Assembly: GCA_046757465.1 (NCBI GenBank)
Contig: JBHHYH010000039.1
Coordinates: 1-29,998 of the forward strand
Direction: 5' to 3'
Source: Scalindua_A sp046757465
Lineage (GTDB): Bacteria; Planctomycetota; Brocadiia; Brocadiales; Scalinduaceae
Length of the DNA: 29,998 nucleotides
Part shown: piece after piece, positions 23,684 through 29,998 of the stretch
How positions within the stretch are numbered: the first letter of the stretch is position 1
Layout: each line of letters starts with the position of its first letter
The notes under the pieces: model-generated
Told to the model about the DNA's origin: nothing
The model's input: only the letters and a program-made list of their open reading frames with translations
Database searches by the model: none
Translations under genes and position numbers: made by a program

Positions 23684-26242
23684 TTATTGCTTATATGGAA
23701 TGGGTGTCTTTTTGAGGTACCAAATGTCTGTGTTGTATTGCTTAATAGTCCGATCACTAGAAAACTTGCCCATCCTGGCGATGTTGAGAACAACCTTCTT
23801 TGCCCAGGAATTCTTATCCTGGTAGAGTTCAGACACCTTCTCCTGGGCCCCTTTATAACGTAACAGGTCTTTAAGAATGAAATGTCTGTCCTCTCTGATT
23901 AATGATTCAGTTATCTTATTGAGGACATCTCTTTCCTCTGGAATGTTAGTTAGTTCCTGCGAACGTAATTGTTTGATTAGCCTTTGTATACTCTCAACGC
24001 TATTGCAAACTTCTACAGAGTTGTATCCATTCTCCCTGAGCTTCTTGACCTCCTCAGCCCTTAGTCCGAATATAAACATGTTTTCTACTCCTATCTCCTC
24101 TGACATTTCTACGTTCGCCCCATCTAGGGTTCCAATCGTCAATGCCCCGTTCAGAGCAAGTTTCATGTTTCCTGTTCCTGATGCCTCGAGTCCAGCCGTA
24201 GAGATTTGTTCGCTCACATCAGCTGCTGTTAGGAGCATTTCTGCCAGGGTTACATTATAATTTTCCAGAAAAGCAACCTTAATCATTCCATTAATATCTG
24301 GGTCATTATTAATAATTCGAGCCAGTATATTTATAAATTTAATTATAGCCTTAGCCATATCATATCCTGGGGCGGACTTTGCGGCAAAAAGGAATGTTCT
24401 CGGTACAATGGACTTACTCTGATCATCCTTCAATTCGTTGTACAACATTAATATATGAATGGCATTCATCAATTGTCTTTTGTATTCATGCATTCTTTTA
24501 GCCTGTACATCGAAGATAGAGTCAGCATCGATTTCTATCCTCTCAATTACTCTTCCACACCCATCCTTCACCGGATTATGTTCGTATATGTAATCTTTCA
24601 GCCTTTTCTTGTTACGGTGTTTAATTTTCATTAACTGATCCAGAAAATTGGTGTTGCCTGCAAACTTTTCCAATTTTTTCAGTTCCGATAAATCAGTTAT
24701 CCAGCTCTCTCCTATTTTATTACTAATCAGACCTGCCAGTTCCGGATTTGCCTTCAGGAGCCATCTCCTCGGGGTAATCCCATTTGTTTTGCTACTGATT
24801 TTTTTAGGAAACATCTCGTTAAAATCATGCAGAACCTGCTCCTTAAGAATCTGGGTATGCAGTTGCGCCACACCATTAACGGAATGACTCCCTACAATAG
24901 CGAGGTTGGCCATTCTCACCCTCCCACTTTCAATGATCGACATCCTTCGGACGCGGTCCATGTCACCGGAATATTTATCCCCTACAGACTTACAAAAGTC
25001 GTGGTTAATAATCTCTATAATTTCGTAATTTCGAGGAAGAAGCTCTTTCATCATGCTGGCATCCCATTGCTCCAGTGCTTCACTCAAGACCGTATGGTTG
25101 GTGTAACCGCAGGTTTTAACCGTAATTTTCCATGCCTTAACCCAGTCAACTTCCTCTTCATCTACCAAGACCCTCATCAGTTCTGTGATGGCAAGGGAGG
25201 GATGAGTGTCATTAATCTGGATGGCAACTTTTTGATAAAAGCAATCGAACGATTTATGGTTCTTTTTGTACGTCCTGAAAATATCTTGTATGCTTGCCGA
25301 CACAAGAATATATTGCTGCTTCAGCCTCAATAGCCTCCCGGGGTCATGACTATCGTTAGGATACAAAATCGATACCATGGTCAGATCCTCATGGTTTAAG
25401 ACATGTCTTAAGGCATTAGCATAGTCTCCCCTGTCAAAGGCTTTGATATCAAACTGGTCGTAATCCGGAACAGACGTACTCCACAACCTTAACGTGTTAA
25501 CAGTGTTATTCCTAAAGCCGACAATAGGCATATCAAACGGAATGGCGGCGACAGTTTCATAATCCTTGATCTCTGTTTTTCCCTTACTATCAGAAATATC
25601 CTCTCTATGGACACGGCCTCCAAATTTGACTATAACCCGCTCCTCTTCGTGCTGAACTTCCCAGGGATTTCCATGCTGAAGCCACTGATCCGGGTGTTCG
25701 ACCTGATATCCATTCAGAATCTCCTGCTGGAAGATGCCATAATCGTAACGCAGGCCGTATCCGTGCCCTGGCAATTGCAGGGTAGCTATCGAATCCAAAA
25801 AACAAGCGGCCAATCTCCCCAACCCACCAGTTCCAAGCCCGGCATCCATCTCCATATCTTCAATCTCATTCAGGTTTAACCCCAGGGAGATCAGAAGGCT
25901 CTTAACTTCTTCCTGGATCCCCAGGTTAATCATGTTATTTCCCAGAAGCCTGCCCGGCAGATATTCCGCCGAGAGATAGTAAAGCTGTTTAACATCTTTT
26001 TTCTTATATTCCTGATTCGTAGCAATCCAGTTATCCATGATTTTGTCTCTCATCGTAAGCGCGAGGGCTTTATAGAGATGGAGATATAGCTTCTGCTTCA
26101 CTGCTTCCTTTATGGACAAAACTCCCCTCACTCCGAGTCCCAGGGTCTTTTTCAGGTGGTACTCAATCCCATCTTTTAAAGAATTGGCTGATGGAGAAGC
26201 GCTAATTTTATACGAAAGTCCCTTGTTACTTTTCTTTTTCAT
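23684..26242 (-). CDS. glgP: Glycogen/alpha-glucan phosphorylase
   Basis: The protein is about 852 residues from the ATG at 26242, chosen because TTGAGGAA sits a few bases before it; the TTG itself at 26254 is the alternative. It releases glucose-1-phosphate from glycogen by phosphorolysis with PLP. The PLP lysine is in EASGTGNMKLALNGALTIG (K698 of the longer form). LSAEYLPGRLLGNNMINLG, GLGTGGLGRLAACFLDSIAT, RYDYGIFQQ and QINDTHPSLAITELMR are all present. The length is close to the roughly 800-850 usual for bacterial GlgP. No other glycogen genes flank it. A weak 6-bp dyad (CGTTAG..CTAACG) lies in its leader near 26267-26287. Confidence 0.95.
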   Translation of the reverse strand: MKKKSNKGLSYKISASPSANSLKDGIEYHLKKTLGLGVRGVLSIKEAVKQKLYLHLYKALALTMRDKIMDNWIATNQEYKKKDVKQLYYLSAEYLPGRLLGNNMINLGIQEEVKSLLISLGLNLNEIEDMEMDAGLGTGGLGRLAACFLDSIATLQLPGHGYGLRYDYGIFQQEILNGYQVEHPDQWLQHGNPWEVQHEEERVIVKFGGRVHREDISDSKGKTEIKDYETVAAIPFDMPIVGFRNNTVNTLRLWSTSVPDYDQFDIKAFDRGDYANALRHVLNHEDLTMVSILYPNDSHDPGRLLRLKQQYILVSASIQDIFRTYKKNHKSFDCFYQKVAIQINDTHPSLAITELMRVLVDEEEVDWVKAWKITVKTCGYTNHTVLSEALEQWDASMMKELLPRNYEIIEIINHDFCKSVGDKYSGDMDRVRRMSIIESGRVRMANLAIVGSHSVNGVAQLHTQILKEQVLHDFNEMFPKKISSKTNGITPRRWLLKANPELAGLISNKIGESWITDLSELKKLEKFAGNTNFLDQLMKIKHRNKKRLKDYIYEHNPVKDGCGRVIERIEIDADSIFDVQAKRMHEYKRQLMNAIHILMLYNELKDDQSKSIVPRTFLFAAKSAPGYDMAKAIIKFINILARIINNDPDINGMIKVAFLENYNVTLAEMLLTAADVSEQISTAGLEASGTGNMKLALNGALTIGTLDGANVEMSEEIGVENMFIFGLRAEEVKKLRENGYNSVEVCNSVESIQRLIKQLRSQELTNIPEERDVLNKITESLIREDRHFILKDLLRYKGAQEKVSELYQDKNSWAKKVVLNIARMGKFSSDRTIKQYNTDIWYLKKTPIPYKQ

Positions 26243-26254
26243 ATTATTCCTCAA

Positions 26255-26547
26255 ATTAATTAATATAACCGTTAGGGTATTTTACTAACGATATAAAAAA
26301 TATTTCCATTGAGCCAGAATGATATTACTAGGCAAATACCTATAAGAAAAGCACACGGCGCAAATACTGTAATTACGGGAAAAAGATGCATGAGAAAACT
26401 TCAATACTATTAAGGATGTATTGCCTTGTTATTTCACAAGCTAAATGATTATAAGTACATAAATATAAATTTACAAATGAAGAATTACAATTACGCAAAC
26501 GAAGCAATCTAAAGAATGGTGCAGAACGCGTTGTGCCGATGTCTAAA
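26255..26547. other. Intergenic stretch before the MITE-like copy
   Basis: No gene is visible. AT-rich sequence contains a truncated remnant of the GAGATTGCTTCG repeat (acgaagcaatct near 26498-26510). The upstream signals of glycogen phosphorylase lie at its left end. Confidence 0.5.
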
Positions 26548-26696
26548 GTATCCAGCAGGTTGTCCGAGAATTTGTCATTCCGGACTCGATCCGGAATCTA
26601 ATACTTCTGTAAATACTTATAACTACAGATTCTGAAATAAATTCAGAATGACAAAAAATGATGCTTTTGCTTATTCTCGGACAACCTGCTGGATAC
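26548..26696 (-). mobile_element. MITE-like element, copy 2 (149 bp, perfect 24-bp inverted ends)
   Basis: The ends 26548-26571 and 26673-26696 are perfect inverted repeats containing CAGGTTGTCCGAGAAT. The interior is non-coding: a ttccggactcgatccgg dyad, a ctgaaataaattcag dyad and poly-A. The whole is the reverse complement of copy 1 at 10956-11135 without its nested 61-bp insert. There is no obvious long target duplication. The sequence is consistent with a miniature inverted-repeat transposable element. Confidence 0.85.
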
Positions 26697-26823
26697 GGGT
26701 AAAGGTTTTTTACTCATTTTTATCCTTGATTGTACCTTGTAACTATATTATGTTATCTTATCTTATAGCGATAGCTTTTTTTAAAATAACGTGGTTTGTC
26801 AATTTGTCTTTTTTGCTATAGTT

Positions 26824-27726
26824 ATGAAAAAAGTTGAGCTCGGGAAAACTGGTATTGAGGTTTCACGTCTTGGGATAGGGACTGGAACGGGGCTTCCATC
26901 CGGGCACTGTGCTCAGGCATTAATGGATAAAAATGAATTAGCAAAACTTCTCCTTTATTCCTTCGATTGTGGCATAAATCTTTGGGATACTGCATTTCAG
27001 TACAATACTTATCCTCACATCAAAGAAGCATTGAAACAGGTCAACCGTAAAGATGTTGTATTGGCTACAAAGCTGACAACGGCTAATGAGAAGGAAACAA
27101 TCAGAGATTTCAATATTACTCTTAAAGATTTAAACATTGATTATGTTGATGTATGTCTGCTTCACGGTGTGAGGACAAAAATTGAATTTCAAAAGAGATC
27201 AGACGCATTTAATACAATGGTGAAACTTAAGAAAGAAGGTAGGATTAGTGCGATAGGGTTGTCTTCTCATGGTCTAAGCGTCTTAAAATCTGTCTTAGAA
27301 ATGCCAGAGATTGACTTGGTATGGGCAAGGATAAATTATGCCGGCCTCAATATGGATACCGGGTGTCTTGGTATGTACGATCAAATGGCATCGATTCACT
27401 GGTTAAAGAAATGTGTGCAACTCCTTCCCAAAAGAGTTAAGTCTCTCATTCGTCCTAAAGCCGATTCGCAGCCGATACCTGAGGATGCACGTAAAGAGGT
27501 TACGGACACGCTTAAAGAAATACACTCTCAGTCCAAGGGGATTGTAGGGATGAAGATAATAGCTGAAGGTGTATTGAGAAATGATGCAGAAAAAGCGGTA
27601 AGATATGTAAATGCTCTTCCTTTTGTAGACTCATTTATAATAGGAATGTTAAATAAGAAAGAAATAGATGAGAATTGTAAGATAGTAAATACTGCTAGCA
27701 TGGAGCTGGAGGGAGTAGAAAAATGA
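26824..27726 (+). CDS. Aldo/keto reductase family protein
   Basis: The protein is about 300 residues from the ATG at 26824 (MKKVELGKTGIEVSRLGIGTG, the usual AKR start). An upstream in-frame start at 26791 adds a hydrophobic 11-residue stretch unlike the family. The catalytic tetrad is present: Asp and Tyr in LWDTAFQYNTY, Lys in VVLATKLTT, His in DVCLLHGV. The C-terminal IGMLNKKEIDENCKIVN is the NAD(P)-binding loop region. There is no C-terminal ferredoxin-like Cys cluster. The substrate is unknown. It is monocistronic, and the MITE-like copy sits 130 bp upstream. Confidence 0.88.
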   Translation: MKKVELGKTGIEVSRLGIGTGTGLPSGHCAQALMDKNELAKLLLYSFDCGINLWDTAFQYNTYPHIKEALKQVNRKDVVLATKLTTANEKETIRDFNITLKDLNIDYVDVCLLHGVRTKIEFQKRSDAFNTMVKLKKEGRISAIGLSSHGLSVLKSVLEMPEIDLVWARINYAGLNMDTGCLGMYDQMASIHWLKKCVQLLPKRVKSLIRPKADSQPIPEDARKEVTDTLKEIHSQSKGIVGMKIIAEGVLRNDAEKAVRYVNALPFVDSFIIGMLNKKEIDENCKIVNTASMELEGVEK

Positions 27727-27960
27727 ATCACGGAAATGACTGAAAGGGTGGGAATGAAAAAAATATACATTGTCATTTCCGGCTTGATCGGAAAACCTAT
27801 TTTACTAGTAAATTGTGGCTAAACATAGTTACTGTTTTTTAAATGGTAATAAGGTGGTAGTGTAGTAATCCTTTCATCTTCCAATGCCCCTCCTATAGTA
27901 AATTGATAGAGACTTTGATAAGAATTATCGCTAAATCCTAAGAGCTTATGGACTACATCA

Positions 27961-28788
27961 TCAAAGGGATTTGTATTTCTTTTGTAACAAAATAGCATCA
28001 TCTTCAAGATTCGGGCTTTCACATATTATTATTCCTTTCACATCAAAATCCTTCAATGCCCTCAGTAGGTCTGAGTAATTTAAATCTGATTCACCGAGAT
28101 TAAGATGTTTTCTTTCTCCCCTTGGGCCATATTTTATTCCAGCAACATGGATGTGCATCTCTTGCAGTGCCGTCTTACCAAGTTTATGTTCAATAAGTCT
28201 CAGGACTTTGCAAAACTCTTCGTACGAGTTATATACACCCGTTCTGGCATGCAGATGTGCAAAATCAACGCATGGAAGGACGTTATCTATCTCACGACTT
28301 AGCCTCAAAACCTCACCTAAGTCTCCAAATGAAGACATCTTACCCGTTACTTCTGGCCTTATAACTATTGTATTACCTTCATCTTTTAACACCTTTGTTA
28401 TTTGAGCTATCTCTTGCTTTATAACTTTGTATACATCACCCCTTTCCCTTTCCATGTAAAAACCCGGATGGAATACCACACTGACTGCCCCACATAAGTG
28501 ACCTATGCGTGCAGATCGTAAAAGCCTGTATCTGCTAGCATGAACCTTTTTTTTGTCGGGCGAATTAAAATTAATAAAATATGGCGCATGTACACTCAGG
28601 ATAACACGATTTTCTTTCGCCGTCTTTGCTATTTTTACGGCCATTTCCTCGTTAACTCTAACACCCTGCACAAACTCCAATTCCATGCAACCAAGGCCAA
28701 GCTTTTTAACATGCTTGATTCCCTCAATGCTGGAGTCAATTTGTGCTGAGTGTGGAATACCTGCAGTTCCAAAGAGCAATTTTTTCAT
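27961..28788 (-). CDS. Endonuclease IV-like TIM-barrel protein
   Basis: This 275-residue protein has the AP-endonuclease-2/xylose-isomerase-like barrel. Zn-site motifs match endonuclease IV loosely: SVHAPYFIN, VVFHPGFY, RPEVTGK (the ENTAG Glu), CVDFAHLHAR (Asp, His), MHIHVAG and CESP. The region RGERKHLNLGE corresponds to DRHxxIG but the Asp is not kept, so one metal ligand may differ. It could be an archaeal-style endonuclease IV for abasic-site repair or a sugar isomerase of the same fold. It starts 48 bp after the DUF364-type gene on the same strand; a two-gene operon is likely. Confidence 0.82.
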   Translation of the reverse strand: MKKLLFGTAGIPHSAQIDSSIEGIKHVKKLGLGCMELEFVQGVRVNEEMAVKIAKTAKENRVILSVHAPYFINFNSPDKKKVHASRYRLLRSARIGHLCGAVSVVFHPGFYMERERGDVYKVIKQEIAQITKVLKDEGNTIVIRPEVTGKMSSFGDLGEVLRLSREIDNVLPCVDFAHLHARTGVYNSYEEFCKVLRLIEHKLGKTALQEMHIHVAGIKYGPRGERKHLNLGESDLNYSDLLRALKDFDVKGIIICESPNLEDDAILLQKKYKSL

Positions 28789-28836
28789 AAATGAATATTT
28801 TTGAGGGCTAGTAGGATTTTGTGGTAAGCAAAAACA

Positions 28837-29691
28837 TCATCTAACGGGAATTGCTGTGTTACGCATTATTACCTTATCGGCACAATTTTCAAAAAAGTCG
28901 TATCCAGAACCTGCCTCACCAATAAGATGTATCATCTTAGCTGCGTCTGTAATTTTTACGCCGCCCATAACAGTCACGCCTCTCTTGAAGAGAGGTTCAG
29001 GGTAAACACTGGCAGTTGGTCCGACAACTATAATCTCACTTGCCTTTCTGGCGAGTTTAAGGATAGGGCCAAGCGTATGATTAACAAGTGTGACCCCGGT
29101 TATGACAATGATATTTGCTTGAGGTATTATTTCCTTCAAACGGGCTTCAGGTTCTATTTCGACCATATTACCCTTGCCCACAACCCTTGGATTCTTTTCA
29201 ATCACAAAGAGTTTCTTCGTAATCTCCTGGATTCTTTTTATGAATGGTGGAAAGGCTCCTACCATTGCAACGGTATCTTCGCCCGTAATCTTGACCAGGT
29301 CTAATGCATTTCCGTAAGCTGAGGGTTTATATTGGCAAGCCTCATCCTCAAGTAATATTGCAGAAAGTGCGTTTATGGTTGCAATCCCCACGGCTGCCTT
29401 AAGTGCGTTATCATCGAGGGCATAATCCATGAGGTCTGTGATTTGGAAATCGAGTAAATTTCCTGCTGCAGGCATCTTGGCGTGTGAACGTGGACAGCAT
29501 ACTGCTTCTGGAATCTCCTGCACAGGTGTATACGACATACCAGCATGTCCACTGCTTAAGACGACACCCGTATAAAACACCCCTACACGGATATCTCCTG
29601 GAGTAATTTTGAGCTGATTTATTACGTCCGAATCCTTGATAATCTTTATCAATTCCCTCGTAATAGACTTTCTTTCATCTATATTCTGCAT
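28837..29691 (-). CDS. DUF364/DUF4213 Rossmann-like protein
   Basis: This 284-residue cytoplasmic protein has the N-terminal signature YTGVVLSSGHAGMSYTPVQE and the long Rossmann-like half DTVAMVGAFPPFIKRIQE, NIIVITGVTLVNHTLGPILKLA and IIVVGPTASVYPEPLFKRGV. This is the DUF364 'putative heavy-metal chelation' family, usually paired with DUF4213. Two cysteines in AVCCPRSHAKMPAAG could bind a metal. Function is unproven. It is the first gene of a probable pair with the endonuclease-IV-like barrel. The start ATG at 29691 begins a charged N-terminus. Confidence 0.85.
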   Translation of the reverse strand: MQNIDERKSITRELIKIIKDSDVINQLKITPGDIRVGVFYTGVVLSSGHAGMSYTPVQEIPEAVCCPRSHAKMPAAGNLLDFQITDLMDYALDDNALKAAVGIATINALSAILLEDEACQYKPSAYGNALDLVKITGEDTVAMVGAFPPFIKRIQEITKKLFVIEKNPRVVGKGNMVEIEPEARLKEIIPQANIIVITGVTLVNHTLGPILKLARKASEIIVVGPTASVYPEPLFKRGVTVMGGVKITDAAKMIHLIGEAGSGYDFFENCADKVIMRNTAIPVR

Positions 29692-29998
29692 TTGTCTTCA
29701 CTCCTTAATACACAAATTAGATTCTTAGCTTTGCTAGAATGACAGGACGAAGGACTCGGAATGATTAGCGTTGTCATTCTGAGGGAGCTTGCGACCCCTG
29801 CCCGACCCGTCCGAATGGAGGCTGTGTCACAATTGTCATCCCGAACTTGTTTCGGGGTCTCTCAGGTTGCTAAGTTATTGAAATCATTAGATTCTGAAAT
29901 CGGAGATCCTGAATTTAATTCAGTACCTGGTTCAGCCCGCCACAAAGGAGACTGTGTCATAATTAAACGACAAAAGAGGATACCAGTGGTTCTTCTTT
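29692..29998. other. Repeat-rich right edge
   Basis: No gene is visible. It contains gtcattctgagggagc, cctgcccgacccgtcc (also at about 11169-11184), and two direct copies of the ggaggctgtgtca-type string (about 29817-29834 and 29947-29965; the second reads ggagactgtgtca). Between them, 29889-29942 matches the reverse complement of the 61-bp insert in MITE-like copy 1 plus flanking bases (agattctgaaa, cctgaattta, cagcccgcca). This is a composite of several short dispersed elements. Confidence 0.7.

Noticed and set aside
27819..28022. 67-codon minus-strand frame after the endonuclease-IV-like gene
   Set aside because: It overlaps the end of the real gene in another frame, and its composition and lack of a start signal suggest a shadow.
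1..29998. CRISPR arrays, tRNA or rRNA genes
   Set aside because: No regularly spaced repeats, cloverleaf-type sequence or rRNA-like conserved blocks were recognised by eye; a dedicated scan could still find something short.

Overview
The window is AT-rich, densely coding bacterial DNA with ordinary bacterial start sites and gene order. No rRNA, tRNA or CRISPR array was seen. Several genes sit apart from their usual partners: glyQ without glyS, parB without parA, an ABC permease without an ATPase. Intergenic DNA is littered with short palindromic and terminal-inverted-repeat elements. The taxon cannot be fixed without searches. The mix of a free-living, metabolically broad gene set, low GC and heavy small-repeat load would suit a planctomycete of the anammox (Brocadiales) type or another deep-branching Gram-negative, but this is a low-confidence inference.

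Layout. Positions 0.3-5.6 kb (mostly minus strand) hold a copper-type P1B ATPase, a frameshifted DUF559 nuclease remnant between palindromic repeats, a DJ-1/PfpI protein and a UbiD-family decarboxylase carrying a repeat-derived in-frame insert. Positions 5.7-10.1 kb (plus strand) hold a 31-codon Lys/Cys-rich peptide gene with its own promoter, strong ribosome binding site and hairpin; a cysteine-dioxygenase-like cupin; and an 1107-residue fusion of a degenerate phosphoglycerate kinase, a ComEA-like helix-hairpin-helix and a glutamate dehydrogenase. A broken copy of the cupin gene's 3' end lies just after the fusion gene. Positions 10.3-13.4 kb (minus) hold an exported intradiol dioxygenase, a repeat-rich gap, a DUF362 protein and an NAD-dependent epimerase.

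Positions 13.6-15.5 kb (minus) hold a two-gene cassette: a TcmP-type 'three-Cys-motif partner' gene interrupted by one in-frame TGA, followed by its DUF5131 (phage Gp37/Gp68) partner. Positions 15.7-19.5 kb hold an atypical SDR, then a threonine-to-glycine operon on the minus strand (a 24-residue leader ORF overlapping tdh, tdh, kbl, and a small hypothetical). Positions 19.6-23.5 kb hold a short FlgC-like rod protein, a MogA/MoaB protein, glyQ, convergent parB with a parS-like palindrome inside it, and an ABC-2 permease. Positions 23.7-29.7 kb hold glycogen phosphorylase, a 149-bp MITE-like element, an aldo/keto reductase, an endonuclease-IV-like TIM barrel and a DUF364-type protein.

The most interesting items are the PGK-like/HhH/GDH fusion with altered PGK active-site residues, two genes carrying palindromic repeats as in-frame peptide, the TcmP/DUF5131 cassette, the two MITE-like copies, the parS-like site in parB, and two very small genes with good translation signals.
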